DNA of 64,000 nucleotides from Palleronia sp. THAF1 (GTDB taxonomy: Bacteria; Pseudomonadota; Alphaproteobacteria; Rhodobacterales; Rhodobacteraceae), in the NCBI RefSeq assembly GCF_009363795.1, contig NZ_CP045420.1, forward strand, positions 849,001 through 913,000, given 5' to 3'. Made by a program: the position numbers and the translations under genes. Within the stretch, counting starts at the first letter, position 1; each line of letters starts with the position of its first letter. Below the pieces are notes generated by a model. That model was given only the letters and a program-made list of their open reading frames with translations. It was not told where the DNA came from and did no database searches. Positions 1 to 10,419 of the stretch are shown piece after piece.

Positions 1-62
1 GCAAGACAAGACGCTGTAAATGCACTGCTTGCGAATGGCCGAACCAGTCTGGGGAGACACAC

Positions 63-941
63 ATGGCTTTCGACGGATTTTCAGATCAAACGCTGTCGCG
101 CCGCGCTATGCAGGCCGAATTGCTGGACGCAGAAACCGAGCTGCGACTGGCCTATGCGTGGCGGGATGAGCGTGACGAAGCCGCGTTGCACCGCCTGATC
201 ACCGCTTACATGCGTCTCGCCATTTCCATGGCCGCCAAGTTCAAGCGCTACGGCGCGCCGATGAACGACTTGATCCAAGAGGCCGGTCTTGGCCTTATGA
301 AGGCCGCTGATAAGTTCGATCCCGACCGGGGCGTGCGTTTTTCGACCTACGCGGTCTGGTGGATCAAGGCGTCGATCCAAGATTACGTCATGCGGAATTG
401 GTCCATGGTGCGGACCGGCTCGACCAGCAGTCAAAAGTCACTGTTTTTCAACATGCGCCGCGTTCAGGCCCGGTTGGAGCGTGAAGCCGCCGCTTCGGGC
501 GAGCGTCTGGACCGCCACAAGATGCGTGAGATGATTTCTAAGGAAGTCGGCGTGCCGCTGCATGACGTCGAGATGATGGAAGGCCGTCTGGCCGGGTCCG
601 ATTTCTCGCTGAACGCCACTCAATCGACCGAGGACGAAGGCCGCCAGTGGATCGACGCCTTGGAGGACGACAGTGCGCAGGCAGATGAGACCGTCACTCA
701 TGCCAAGGACACCGACACGCTACGGCTGTGGCTCGTCGAGGCGATGGGCCAGTTGAACGAGCGTGAGCGGTTCATCGTGCGAGAGCGCAAGCTGCGCGAA
801 CAACCCCGTACGCTTGAAAGCCTTGGTACCGAGCTCGGCCTGTCGAAAGAGCGGGTGCGTCAGCTGGAGGCAGCCGCCTTTGGCAAGATGCGCAAAGCGC
901 TTGAAACGCAGTCATCAGAGGTCCACAACTTCTTGGTGTGA
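63..941 (+). CDS. rpoH: RNA polymerase sigma-32 type factor RpoH
   Basis: Alternative sigma factor of the heat-shock family (292 aa). Region 2 is clear at residues 68-117 (NDLIQEAGLGLMKA, then FSTYAVWWIKASIQDYV). The RpoH-box-like stretch QKSLFFNMRR lies at about 124-133, and the region 4 helix-turn-helix (LGTELGLSKERVRQLE) at about 254-270. The start has a good ribosome-binding site (GGGGAG) 7-8 bases upstream. The box reads QKSLFFNMRR rather than the classical QRKLFFNLRR. Rhodobacteraceae usually carry two RpoH paralogues, and this one could be the RpoHII type linked to singlet-oxygen and stress responses; that assignment is inference. The next gene overlaps the stop by four bases, which suggests cotranscription. 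Confidence 0.93.
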   Translation: MAFDGFSDQTLSRRAMQAELLDAETELRLAYAWRDERDEAALHRLITAYMRLAISMAAKFKRYGAPMNDLIQEAGLGLMKAADKFDPDRGVRFSTYAVWWIKASIQDYVMRNWSMVRTGSTSSQKSLFFNMRRVQARLEREAAASGERLDRHKMREMISKEVGVPLHDVEMMEGRLAGSDFSLNATQSTEDEGRQWIDALEDDSAQADETVTHAKDTDTLRLWLVEAMGQLNERERFIVRERKLREQPRTLESLGTELGLSKERVRQLEAAAFGKMRKALETQSSEVHNFLV

Positions 942-1741
942 GACATACAACCACAATTTCCCTCGTGATCGGTGCCGCCTTCTGGGCGGCGTCGTCCGTT
1001 CTGGCCGCTTCGGTCGACGCCGTGCCTTTGGACGCGGCTGTTGTCGTGATGGGCGAAGCGCATGACAACCCAACCCACCATTTGAACCAAGCCGCATGGA
1101 TCGAGCGCATGCAGCCCGCCGCCGTTGTCTTCGAGATGCTACCGGCAGAGCTTGGTCCCGTCGCGACGAAAGGCGCTGGCGACGCAGCTGACGTGCTGGG
1201 CTCGGCCCTGCGCTGGGAAGAGCGTGGCTGGCCCGATTTCGCCATCTATGCACCTGTGTTCGACGCCGCGGCGGGCGCGATGATCGTCGGCGGCGAGGCA
1301 CCGCGCGAAACAGTTGCGGCTGCGGCGAACGGGGGCGCTTGGGCGGCGTTCGGAGCCGAAGACAGCTTCGGCCTGTCTGCCGATCTGCCCGCGCCGGAAC
1401 TGGAGGCGCGCGCCGCCTTGCAAGACGCAGCCCATTGCGGGCTGCTGCCCCAAGAAATGCTGCCCGGCATGGTCGAAGCACAACGCCTACGCGATGCATG
1501 GCTGGCGCAGGCGGTACTGGACGCGCTGAGCGAGACCGGCGGCCCGGTCGCTGTCATCACCGGCAACGGGCACGCCCGCACCGATTGGGGCGTGCCGGCC
1601 TTGCTGGCGGCCGCACGGCCCGAATTACCGGTAATCTCCGTCGGACAATTCGCTGAACCCGACGGCGCCGCGCCCTACGATCATATCGTGGTCAGCCCGG
1701 ACACCGACACGGATGGGGACCCCTGTGCGGCACTTCGGTAA
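938..1741 (+). CDS. ChaN-family (DUF399) haem-binding-type protein
   Basis: 267 aa. GTG start overlapping the rpoH stop (GTGA). The N-terminus MRHTTTISLVIGAAFWAASSVLA is a typical signal peptide, so the product is probably periplasmic. The motif MGEAHDNPTHH near residue 31 matches the ChaN/Tiki superfamily signature GE.HdnpaHH, and GNGHARTDWG near residue 208 is a second conserved His-bearing loop. ChaN of Campylobacter binds haem and is linked to iron uptake; some relatives may be metalloproteases. No cysteine lipobox is evident, so a lipid anchor is not supported. The exact role is unknown. Translational coupling to rpoH could place it under the same stress control (inference). Confidence 0.75.
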   Translation: MRHTTTISLVIGAAFWAASSVLAASVDAVPLDAAVVVMGEAHDNPTHHLNQAAWIERMQPAAVVFEMLPAELGPVATKGAGDAADVLGSALRWEERGWPDFAIYAPVFDAAAGAMIVGGEAPRETVAAAANGGAWAAFGAEDSFGLSADLPAPELEARAALQDAAHCGLLPQEMLPGMVEAQRLRDAWLAQAVLDALSETGGPVAVITGNGHARTDWGVPALLAAARPELPVISVGQFAEPDGAAPYDHIVVSPDTDTDGDPCAALR

Positions 1742-1783
1742 GCACGGTTGCCGCCCTGTGGCTGCGGCCCTAGGGTCCGGCGC

Positions 1784-2977
1784 ATGTTGAATGGCAAGCG
1801 TATCCTTCTGATCGTCGGCGGCGGCATCGCGGCCTACAAGGTGCTCGACCTGATCCGCCGCATCGGACGGGCAGGGGGGCATGTCACCCCGGTCTTGACC
1901 CGCGCGGGGTCCGAGTTCGTGACGCCGCTATCGCTGTCCGCTCTGGCCGGCGAAAAGGTCTATACCGACTTATGGGACCTGACGGACGAGGCCGAAATGG
2001 GCCACATCCAACTGTCCCGCGTCGCCGATCTGGTGGTCGTCGCCCCAGCAACCGCCGATTTGATGGCCAAGATGGCGCAGGGCCATGCCGACGATCTGGC
2101 TTCGACCCTGCTGCTGGCGACCGACACGCCGGTGATGATCGCGCCCGCGATGAACGTGCGGATGTGGGAACACGCGGCAACCCAGCGCAATCTGGTCACG
2201 CTCAAGGCCGACGGCATCGCGGTGGTCGGCCCGGACGTGGGCGACATGGCCTGCGGTGAGCATGGGCCGGGTCGGATGGCCGAACCCGAGGCGATCCTCG
2301 ATTCGATCACGGCACGCCTGTCCCATGGCCCGATGAAGGGGAAGCACATCCTGATCACCAGCGGTCCGACGCATGAGCCGATCGACCCGGTGCGCTACAT
2401 CGCCAACCGCTCTTCGGGTGCGCAGGGCACCGCTATCGCCCGCGCCGCCGTTGCGGCGGGCGCGCGCGTGACCTTCGTGACCGGCCCTGCCGATGTGGCC
2501 CCGCCAGAGGGCTGCACGGTGGTGCGCGTCGAAACGGCCACGCAAATGCGCGACGCCGCACTGGCCGCCCTGCCTGCCGATGTCGCGATCTTCGCCGCCG
2601 CCGTTGCCGACTGGCGCGTCACCTCGGCGTCAGATCGCAAGATGAAAAAGCAGGACGGCGCGCTGCCGTCGCTGGAACTGGCCGAGAACCCCGACATCTT
2701 GGCCGCCGTCGCTGGTCGCACGATGGACCGCCCGCCGCTGGTCGTGGGCTTCGCTGCCGAAACCGACGATGTGGTCGAAAACGCCCGTGCCAAACGGATC
2801 CGTAAGGGCTGCGATTGGATCGTGGCGAATGACGTGTCGCCCGTCACCGGCATCATGGGCGGGTCAGAGAATGCGGTACTGCTGATCACCGCAGAGGGCG
2901 AGGAAACGTGGGAGCGTATGGGCAAGGATGCCGTCGCCGTGCGGCTGATCGAGCGGATCGCGACGGCGCTGGCATGA
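1784..2977 (+). CDS. coaBC: Bifunctional phosphopantothenoylcysteine decarboxylase / phosphopantothenate-cysteine ligase
   Basis: 397 aa. It catalyses two consecutive steps of coenzyme A synthesis: CTP-dependent ligation of cysteine to 4'-phosphopantothenate and FMN-dependent decarboxylation. The N-terminal flavoprotein domain begins [19 protein letters not shown] and contains the [10 protein letters not shown] motif (about 126). The CoaB half begins near residue 185 with [27 protein letters not shown], a strongly conserved signature, and has AAVADWRV near 280. I chose the ATG at 1784; an upstream in-frame TTG at 1748 would add 12 residues not seen in the family. The stop overlaps the dut start (ATGA), so coaBC and dut are probably translationally coupled, as is usual in proteobacteria. 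Confidence 0.95.
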   Translation: MLNGKRILLIVGGGIAAYKVLDLIRRIGRAGGHVTPVLTRAGSEFVTPLSLSALAGEKVYTDLWDLTDEAEMGHIQLSRVADLVVVAPATADLMAKMAQGHADDLASTLLLATDTPVMIAPAMNVRMWEHAATQRNLVTLKADGIAVVGPDVGDMACGEHGPGRMAEPEAILDSITARLSHGPMKGKHILITSGPTHEPIDPVRYIANRSSGAQGTAIARAAVAAGARVTFVTGPADVAPPEGCTVVRVETATQMRDAALAALPADVAIFAAAVADWRVTSASDRKMKKQDGALPSLELAENPDILAAVAGRTMDRPPLVVGFAAETDDVVENARAKRIRKGCDWIVANDVSPVTGIMGGSENAVLLITAEGEETWERMGKDAVAVRLIERIATALA

Positions 2978-3435
2978 CCGTCCTGATCAAACGCTTGCCG
3001 GACGCGGACCCTGACGTGCCGCTACCCGCCTACGCCAGCGCGGGTGCCGCTGGAGCAGACCTGCGTGCGAACTTTCCCGCCGCGAACCGCGCAGAGGGGT
3101 TGTCCTTGCAGCCGATGGAACGCGCCGCGGTGCCCACGGGCCTGTCCGTCGCGCTGCCCGAAGGGTGGGAAATGCAGATCCGCCCTCGCTCTGGCCTTGC
3201 GCTGAAACACGGGATGACCGTCGCCAACGCGCCCGGCACCGTGGATGCCGATTACCGGGGCGAGGTCGCTGTGCTTTTGGTGAACCTTGGCGCCGAGCCG
3301 GTGCACATCGCCCACGGCGACCGTATCGCGCAGGCCGTCTTCGCGCCTGCGCCGCAGGTCTCGTTCGATCTGGTGGACACACTTCCCGACACCGCACGCG
3401 GCACCGCTGGGTTCGGGTCGACGGGACGCGGCTAA
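2974..3435 (+). CDS. dut: Deoxyuridine 5'-triphosphate nucleotidohydrolase (dUTPase)
   Basis: 153 aa, normal length for a trimeric dUTPase. Hydrolyses dUTP to dUMP and pyrophosphate, keeping uracil out of DNA and supplying the dTMP precursor. All five family motifs are visible: AGADLRA (about 26), [11 protein letters not shown] (about 70), [11 protein letters not shown] (about 88), RIAQAVFAP (about 117) and the C-terminal [10 protein letters not shown] that closes over the active site. The start overlaps the coaBC stop by ATGA and its own stop overlaps the next start (TAATG). Confidence 0.95.
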   Translation: MTVLIKRLPDADPDVPLPAYASAGAAGADLRANFPAANRAEGLSLQPMERAAVPTGLSVALPEGWEMQIRPRSGLALKHGMTVANAPGTVDADYRGEVAVLLVNLGAEPVHIAHGDRIAQAVFAPAPQVSFDLVDTLPDTARGTAGFGSTGRG

Positions 3436-4460
3436 TGGTGCTGGCGCTGATCCTTGGCGGTCTGGCCTGGTTCGCATCCGGCCGTGTCGGCTGGCCGCTG
3501 CAGGCGCGGCTGATCGCGCTGGGCTTGCTTTATATCGTCGTCATGTTGCTGTCCGTGTTGTTGCCCGGACGCTCTCCCTTCGGCGGATCGTTGGGCGAAT
3601 GGCTGGTGGTCGGCGGCCTCGTCGCACTGATCCTCGCCTACCGGGAGGGCCTGCGCCGCCTGCGCTCCCGCGTCCGCCCCGAAAACCGACCCGTGGAAAC
3701 CGCTCCGGGCGACTTCGCCCCCGGCGAGCTGGACCGCTACGCCCGCCACGTCGTGCTGCGAGAGATTGGCGGCGGTGGTCAGCGGCAATTGAAGGAGGCG
3801 CGCGTTCTTGTTGTAGGGGCGGGGGGGCTTGGGTCTCCGGCCTTGCTCTATCTCGCCGCAGCGGGCGTCGGCACCATCGGTGTGATCGACGACGACACGG
3901 TCGATGCCACGAACCTGCAGCGACAGGTCATCCACACCGACAAGCGCATCGGCCAGCCCAAGGTATTCTCGGCAGAGGCGGCGATGAAGGCGATCAACCC
4001 CAATGTCACCGTGCGCCCCTATAACCGCCACCTGACGGCAGAGATCGCGGGTGACCTCGTGGCAGACTTCGATCTGGTGTTGGATGGCTGTGACGATCTG
4101 GACACCCGCTACGTACTGAACGCCGCCTGCCTTGCGGCCCGCGTTCCGCTGATTTCCGGCGCACTGTCGCAATGGGAGGGGCAGATCACCACCTATGCTC
4201 CATGGGAGGGCACGCCCTGCTACGCCTGTGTCTTTCCCGAAAAGCCCGCGGCCGGTCTTGCGCCAAGCTGCGCCGAGGCGGGCGTGCTTGGGCCACTGCC
4301 CGGCGTCGTCGGGTCGATGATGGCCGTCGAAGTGGTGAAGGAAATAACCGGCGCAGGGCAGGGGCATCGGGGCCGTTTGGCGATCCACGATGCGCTTTGG
4401 GGAGAGCATCGGACGATTGCGCTGAAGAAGCGCGCGGATTGCCCGGTGTGCGGTGGATAG
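3435..4460 (+). CDS. moeB: MoeB/ThiF-family adenylyltransferase with an N-terminal membrane segment
   Basis: 341 aa. E1-like enzyme that adenylates the C-terminus of a ubiquitin-fold sulfur carrier (MoaD or ThiS) for molybdopterin or thiazole synthesis. The catalytic domain starts near residue 95 (ELDRYARHVVLREIGGGGQ), has the nucleotide-binding loop VVGAGGLGSPALLYLAAAGVG and the DxxxxxNLxRQ motif (DDTVDATNLQRQ), and ends in a zinc site made of CYAC and CPVCGG. Residues 1-70 are unusual: two or three hydrophobic stretches (for example ALGLLYIVVMLLSVLLP and LVVGGLVALILAY) precede the E1 domain, so the enzyme is probably membrane anchored. TAATG overlap with dut. Whether it serves MoaD or ThiS cannot be told from sequence. 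Confidence 0.85.
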   Translation: MVLALILGGLAWFASGRVGWPLQARLIALGLLYIVVMLLSVLLPGRSPFGGSLGEWLVVGGLVALILAYREGLRRLRSRVRPENRPVETAPGDFAPGELDRYARHVVLREIGGGGQRQLKEARVLVVGAGGLGSPALLYLAAAGVGTIGVIDDDTVDATNLQRQVIHTDKRIGQPKVFSAEAAMKAINPNVTVRPYNRHLTAEIAGDLVADFDLVLDGCDDLDTRYVLNAACLAARVPLISGALSQWEGQITTYAPWEGTPCYACVFPEKPAAGLAPSCAEAGVLGPLPGVVGSMMAVEVVKEITGAGQGHRGRLAIHDALWGEHRTIALKKRADCPVCGG

Positions 4461-4508
4461 ACATGCCTTCGGCGAAGGTATTTTTGGAACGATGAAGAGG
4501 ATGACGCG

Positions 4509-6527
4509 ATGACCAACCCGCTTTTGCAGACATGGGATACGCCCTTCGGACTGCCGCCGTTCGAGACCATCGAGGATGCGCACTTCATGCCTGCGGTGGA
4601 AGCGACGCTGGACACGGCGCGCGCCAACATCGCCGCCATCGCTGACAGCGAAGAGCCTGCGACGTTTGAGAACACCATCGTCGCGCTGGAACGCGCCGAC
4701 GAGGATCTCAGCCGGGTTCTGGGCGTGTTTTACAACATGGCCGGTGCGGATTCGAACCCCGAGCGCGAGCGCCTGAGCCGGGAGTTCTCTCCGATGCTGT
4801 CGGCCTACGGGTCCGACATCGCGATGAACGAGGCCTTGTTCGCGCGGATCGAAGCCGTCTGGGCCGAACGCGAGACGCTGGATCTGACCGACGAAGAACA
4901 GCGCCTGCTGTTCCTGACCCGCCGCCAGTTCGTGCGCGCAGGCGCAGAGCTTGAGGGGATCGCCAAGGATCGCCTTCGCAGCGTGACCGAGCGCCTGTCG
5001 GGCCTGGGTGTCTCTTTCACCCAGAACCTGCTCGCTGATGAGCGTGAGTGGTACATGGAACTGGCCGAAACCGATCTGGAGGGTCTGCCCGACTTCCTGA
5101 TCGACGCCGCCCGCAGCGCTGGCGAAGATAAGGGTGCGTCCGGTCCGGTCATCACCCTGTCGCGCTCACTTATTGTGCCGTTCCTGCAATTCTCGCCCCG
5201 TCGCGACCTGCGCGAACAGGCCTATGCCGCGTGGTCCGCGCGCGGCATGAACGGCGGCGATACTGACAACCGCGCTATTGCCGCCGAAATTCTGGCGCTG
5301 CGTGAAGAACGCGCGGGCCTTCTGGGCTACGACGATTTCGCCTCGTTCAAGCTGGAAACAGAGATGGCGAAGTCTCCCGCGGCCGTCCGCGAATTGCTGA
5401 TGAAAGTTTGGGAGCCTGCGCGCACGAAGGCCGAAGAAGACGGTGCGCGCCTGGCCGCCATGATGCACAACGACGGCACGAACGGCGATTTGGAGCCGTG
5501 GGACTGGCGCTATTATTCCGAAAAGCGCCGGCAGGAAGAGCACGACCTCGATGAGACGGCGCTGAAACCTTACCTGCAACTCGACCGGATGATCGAAGCC
5601 GCCTTCGACTGTGCCAATCGGTTGTTCGGATTGGAGTTCAAGCCGCTGGACGTCAAGCTTTACCATCCAGATGTGCGTGCGTGGGAAGTCACGCGGAATG
5701 GCGAACACATGGCCGTTTTCGTCGGCGACTATTTCGCGCGTGAGTCCAAGCGGTCGGGCGCGTGGTGTTCGGCCATGCGCAGCCAGCGCGAGGGCGTTCG
5801 GCCTATCGTGGTCAACGTGTGCAATTTTGCCAAGCCGCCAAAGGGGCGCCCGGCGCTTTTATCCTATGACGACGCGCGCACGCTGTTCCATGAAATGGGC
5901 CACGGGTTGCACCAGATGCTGTCGGACGTCCGCTTCGAGTCCATGTCCGGCACCAGCGTCGCGCGCGATTTCGTCGAACTGCCCAGCCAGTTGTTCGAGC
6001 ATTGGCTGGAGGTGCCGGAGGTGTTGACGACCTACGCCACCCATGCGGAGACGGGTGAGCCGATGCCCGACGACATGCGCGACCGCCTGCTTGCGGCGTC
6101 CACCTATGACATGGGCTTCCAGACGGTTGAGTATCTGGGCTCGGCCATCGTCGATCTGGAATTCCACGCAGGCGAAGCGCCCGAAGATCCCATGGCGATG
6201 CAGGCCGAGGTGTTGGAAGAGATCGGGATGCCCAAGGCCGTGGGCATGCGCCACGCGACGCCACACTTCGCCCATATCTTTTCCGGCGACGGCTATTCGT
6301 CTGGCTATTACAGCTACATGTGGTCCGAAGTCATGGACGCAGATGCCTTCGCGGCCTTCCTTGAAGCGGGCGGCCCGTTCGATGCCGATGTCGCGAAAAG
6401 CCTGGAGCGGAACATCCTGTCGGCCGGCGGCACACAGGAAGCCGACGCCGCTTACATCGCCTTCCGCGGCCAGATGCCGACGGTGGATGCGTTGCTGAAG
6501 GGCCGTGGTCTGGACCTACTGGAGTAA
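4509..6527 (+). CDS. M3-family oligopeptidase / peptidyl-dipeptidase (OpdA/Dcp type)
   Basis: 672 aa cytoplasmic zinc metallopeptidase that trims short peptides. The thermolysin-like zinc motif HEMGH is in TLFHEMGHGLHQML (about residue 460), and a further conserved Glu downstream lies in FVELPSQLFEHWL. The N-terminus NPLLQTWDTPFGLPPFETIEDAHFMPAVEATL is the standard M3A opening. Length is normal. No signal peptide is present. It lies 48 bases after the MoeB-like gene and has the ribosome-binding site GAAGAGGATG before ATG. OpdA and Dcp cannot be separated with certainty; the overall pattern favours Dcp-like M3 enzymes common in Rhodobacterales. Confidence 0.9.
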   Translation: MTNPLLQTWDTPFGLPPFETIEDAHFMPAVEATLDTARANIAAIADSEEPATFENTIVALERADEDLSRVLGVFYNMAGADSNPERERLSREFSPMLSAYGSDIAMNEALFARIEAVWAERETLDLTDEEQRLLFLTRRQFVRAGAELEGIAKDRLRSVTERLSGLGVSFTQNLLADEREWYMELAETDLEGLPDFLIDAARSAGEDKGASGPVITLSRSLIVPFLQFSPRRDLREQAYAAWSARGMNGGDTDNRAIAAEILALREERAGLLGYDDFASFKLETEMAKSPAAVRELLMKVWEPARTKAEEDGARLAAMMHNDGTNGDLEPWDWRYYSEKRRQEEHDLDETALKPYLQLDRMIEAAFDCANRLFGLEFKPLDVKLYHPDVRAWEVTRNGEHMAVFVGDYFARESKRSGAWCSAMRSQREGVRPIVVNVCNFAKPPKGRPALLSYDDARTLFHEMGHGLHQMLSDVRFESMSGTSVARDFVELPSQLFEHWLEVPEVLTTYATHAETGEPMPDDMRDRLLAASTYDMGFQTVEYLGSAIVDLEFHAGEAPEDPMAMQAEVLEEIGMPKAVGMRHATPHFAHIFSGDGYSSGYYSYMWSEVMDADAFAAFLEAGGPFDADVAKSLERNILSAGGTQEADAAYIAFRGQMPTVDALLKGRGLDLLE

Positions 6528-6531
6528 TGAG

Positions 6532-7278
6532 ATGAAGCACATAGTCGCTGCCATAGAAACTTTAAAACAGAACAAAGCGATTACGATAACGGCCGGGATA
6601 CTAACAGTTTCGCTGACTTTCTTAAGCTTCTTCGATGCCCTTAGCAGTCCTTTTTCGTTAGCGGCGATGCTATTAAGCTATCTCCTTATCTTACTTATCG
6701 TTTGCGCAATCAATCTTCGGTTTAAGCAGGCGATTGAAGAAAAATATGCCTCGAGGGCTAACAAAATATTTACCGAGGCTCACAGCTCCATTTTGCGGAA
6801 AGTGGAGGAGAAAGACGAAGAAATAAGATACCTGCACCCGGTTGCAACCAAACAGGCGCACCTTCAAATTCTGTTGGTGAGATCAAACTGGTATGAGGCG
6901 AAGATCGAAGAGCTGCACAATTTAGAGAAAAATTGGCATCAAGCCGCAGAGCGATACAAGGATCAGACTAAATGGGTAAGCGAGGGTCACATCTGCGAAG
7001 CACGCGGTTATCTCGGATCGAACCTCGCAGGGATGGAAGAACGTATTGATCGTCTTTGCTCCGACAGACGTTTGGGGTCTGATCGCGCCCGGGAAGTTCG
7101 GGAATGCGGCTATGCGCCTTTGCCCGCAGACAGGCAGGACCCTGAGATCGCACCGGTCTATCGGGTTCATGCTTGCTTGGGCCAAATCCGGCTTCTCCGG
7201 AAGAGACTTGACGGTCGTTACATGGAACTAACGGCAAAGATTGAAGAATGCCTGTCTGAAATTTCGAAAAATTCATAG
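6532..7278 (+). CDS. Uncharacterised membrane-anchored coiled-coil protein
   Basis: 248 aa, no family recognised. Start taken at ATG 6532, with GGAG eight bases upstream inside the end of the peptidase gene. Two hydrophobic segments (about residues 17-34 and 37-59: ITAGILTVSLTFLSFFDAL and PFSLAAMLLSYLLILLIVCAI) are followed by a long charged helical region (60-150) with coiled-coil character, then a cysteine-bearing region (HICEARGYLGSNL, RLCSDRRLG, RECGYAPLP, VHACLGQIRLLRKRL). Base composition and codon use are clearly more AT-rich than its neighbours, especially over the first 450 bases, which suggests recent acquisition. Topology predicts a short N-terminal hairpin in the membrane with the bulk in the cytoplasm. 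Function unknown. Confidence 0.65.
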   Translation: MKHIVAAIETLKQNKAITITAGILTVSLTFLSFFDALSSPFSLAAMLLSYLLILLIVCAINLRFKQAIEEKYASRANKIFTEAHSSILRKVEEKDEEIRYLHPVATKQAHLQILLVRSNWYEAKIEELHNLEKNWHQAAERYKDQTKWVSEGHICEARGYLGSNLAGMEERIDRLCSDRRLGSDRAREVRECGYAPLPADRQDPEIAPVYRVHACLGQIRLLRKRLDGRYMELTAKIEECLSEISKNS

Positions 7279-7284
7279 ACGGAA

Positions 7285-7327
7285 GGGGCGGCAACTATCC
7301 CGCCCCCGTCGATTCAATCGACGTTTT
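7285..7327. terminator. Two adjacent hairpins, bidirectional terminator
   Basis: Two stem-loops sit between convergent genes. The first is GGGGCGG (7285-7291) with CCGCCCC (7300-7306). The second, immediately after, is CGTCGATT (7307-7314) with AATCGACG (7316-7323), followed by TTTT on the plus strand. On the minus strand they directly follow the stop of sat-cysC. Confidence 0.7.
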
Positions 7328-9038
7328 AGCCCGCGATTAGACCCATCGCTTCCAGCTTCAGAAGAACCTGATGGGCGCAGTGATCGACATCCACGCTGGT
7401 GGTGTCCAGACGCAGCTCGGGGTCCTTGGGCTCGTCATAGGGGTCAGAAATTCCGGTGAATTCCTTGATCTTGCCCTCACGTGCCAGCTTGTACAGGCCC
7501 TTGCGATCCCGCGCTTCGCATTCCTCGATCGGGGTGGCGACATGTATTTCGCAGAAGGCGCCGAAGGCCTCGACGTCTTCACGCACCGCACGCCGGGTGG
7601 CAGCGTAGGGTGCGATGGGCGCGCAGATCGCGATGCCGCCGTTCTTGGTGATTTCGGACGCGACATAGCCGATACGGCGGATGTTCAGGTCGCGGTGCTC
7701 TTTGCTGAAGCCCAACTCGGACGACAGGTTCTTGCGCACGATATCACCGTCGAGCAGCGTGACCGGACGCCCACCCATTTCCATCAGCTTGACCATCAGC
7801 GCATTGGCGATCGTGGATTTGCCCGAGCCGGAGAAGCCCGTGAAGAAGACGGTAAAGCCCTGCTTGGAGCGCGGCGGCGACGTCCGGCGCAGTTCCTTGA
7901 CGACCTCGGGGAAAGAGAACCACTCGGGAATTTCCAGACCTTCGCGCAGGCGGCGACGGAGTTCGGTGCCAGAGATGTTCAGGATCGTGACTTTGTCCTT
8001 GTCCTCGATCTCGTCCATCGGCTCGTATTGTGCGCGTTCTTGGACCCAAACCATGTGTTTGAAGTCCACCATCTCGATGCCCATCTCGTCCTGATGCGTG
8101 CGGAACAGGTCCTGCGCATCGTAGGCACCATAGAAATCTTCACCGGCAGAGTTCTTGCCCGGACCGGCGTGGTCACGACCGACAATGAAGTGCGTGCAAC
8201 CGTAGTTCTTGCGGATCAGACCGTGCCACACGGCTTCCCGCGGGCCAGCCATCCGCATCGCCAGCGGCAACAGTGACATGGTGGTGGTGGCGGCGGGATA
8301 CTTGTCGAGCACCGCCTCGTAGCAGCGCACGCGGGTAAAGTGATCCACGTCGCCCGGCTTGGTCATGCCGACGACCGGGTGGATCAGCAGGTTGGCCTGC
8401 GCTTCCTTCGCGGCGCGGAACGTCAGTTCCTGGTGTGCGCGGTGCAGCGGGTTGCGGGTCTGGAAGGCGACGACGCGACGCCAGCCCATCTTGCGGAAAT
8501 AGGCGCGCAGCTCGTTGGGGGTGTCGCGACGGGCGCGGAAATCGTAGTGAATAGGCTGCTGGATGCCCGTGATCGGTCCGCCCAGATATACCTTGCCCGC
8601 ATGATTGTGCAGGTAGTTCACCGCGGGGTGTGCATCATCATCGGCACCGAAGACCTTTTCGGCCTCGCGCGCCTTGTTCGGCACCCATTTGTCGGTGACG
8701 GTCATCGTGGCCAGGATCACGCCTTCCTGATCGCGCAGCGCAATGTCTTGGCCCGGCTCGACGGTCTCCGCAAAGGCCTCGGACACGTCCAGCGTGATCG
8801 GCATGGGCCACAGGCTACCGTCGGCCAGGCGCATGTTCTCGACAACACCATCGTAATCCGCCTCGCCAAGGAACCCCTTCAGCGGCGCGAAGCCGCCATT
8901 CATCAACAGTTCCAGATCGCAGATCTGGCGCGGGCTAAGGTCGTGGCTCGTCAACTCCCCAGCTTCGGTCTTCAGCTTTTGCGCACTGTCGTACGAGACG
9001 TACAGTTCCGGGACGGGGGCGAAATCTCTTTGGGTCAT
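7326..9038 (-). CDS. Bifunctional sulfate adenylyltransferase / adenylylsulfate kinase
   Basis: 570 aa fusion of ATP sulfurylase and APS kinase, converting sulfate to APS and then to PAPS for sulfate assimilation and sulfonation. The sulfurylase half shows QTRNPLHRAH (193-202) and GRDHAGPG near 286. The kinase half begins around residue 390 and has the P-loop GFSGSGKST near 400, then the DGD loop (LLDGDIVRKNLSSELGFSKEHR) and NGGIAICAPIAPY. I prefer MTQRDFAPVPELY (start 9038) over an ATG six codons upstream because it fits the family N-terminus. The gene stands alone between two strong hairpins. Such fusions are common in Rhodobacteraceae. Confidence 0.93.
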   Translation of the reverse strand: MTQRDFAPVPELYVSYDSAQKLKTEAGELTSHDLSPRQICDLELLMNGGFAPLKGFLGEADYDGVVENMRLADGSLWPMPITLDVSEAFAETVEPGQDIALRDQEGVILATMTVTDKWVPNKAREAEKVFGADDDAHPAVNYLHNHAGKVYLGGPITGIQQPIHYDFRARRDTPNELRAYFRKMGWRRVVAFQTRNPLHRAHQELTFRAAKEAQANLLIHPVVGMTKPGDVDHFTRVRCYEAVLDKYPAATTTMSLLPLAMRMAGPREAVWHGLIRKNYGCTHFIVGRDHAGPGKNSAGEDFYGAYDAQDLFRTHQDEMGIEMVDFKHMVWVQERAQYEPMDEIEDKDKVTILNISGTELRRRLREGLEIPEWFSFPEVVKELRRTSPPRSKQGFTVFFTGFSGSGKSTIANALMVKLMEMGGRPVTLLDGDIVRKNLSSELGFSKEHRDLNIRRIGYVASEITKNGGIAICAPIAPYAATRRAVREDVEAFGAFCEIHVATPIEECEARDRKGLYKLAREGKIKEFTGISDPYDEPKDPELRLDTTSVDVDHCAHQVLLKLEAMGLIAG

Positions 9039-9177
9039 GGGCCTGCCTGCATACAAATGTCCCGCGGCCCTTAACGCGAGTTGCGCCGCTGCGGCAAGAT
9101 GGCAGCGTCACAAAGGCGATTTCACCGTATCATGTGGCGAATTTTCAAAAAATCGGAGCGAAACGGGAAACTATAAT

Positions 9178-9214
9178 GGGGGACCCACCGTGTCTGTTCA
9201 ATGGTCGGTCCCCC
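9178..9214 (-). terminator. Hairpin between trxB and sat-cysC
   Basis: GGGGGACC (9178-9185) pairs with GGTCCCCC (9207-9214), with three more matched pairs inside after one mismatch. On the minus strand it follows trxB and a first hairpin at 9229-9269. It may act as a backup terminator or as a leader structure upstream of sat-cysC; no long T-run follows. Confidence 0.5.
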
Positions 9215-9228
9215 ACAAGCCGGCCGGT

Positions 9229-9269
9229 GCGTCAGGGCTTGGACAACCCCCTTGTTCGGGCCCTGACGC
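9229..9269 (-). terminator. Hairpin directly after the trxB stop
   Basis: A 10-bp perfect stem, GCGTCAGGGC (9229-9238) with GCCCTGACGC (9260-9269), starts one base after the trxB stop codon (9271-9273, minus strand). The loop is 21 bases. No T-tract is visible, so termination strength is uncertain, but position and stem support a transcript-end role. Confidence 0.55.
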
Positions 9270-9270
9270 G

Positions 9271-10380
<1,110 letters not shown>

Positions 10381-10419
10381 TCAGGCGTAAGGTCCGCACA
10401 AATTCACGAGAGAGAACCG

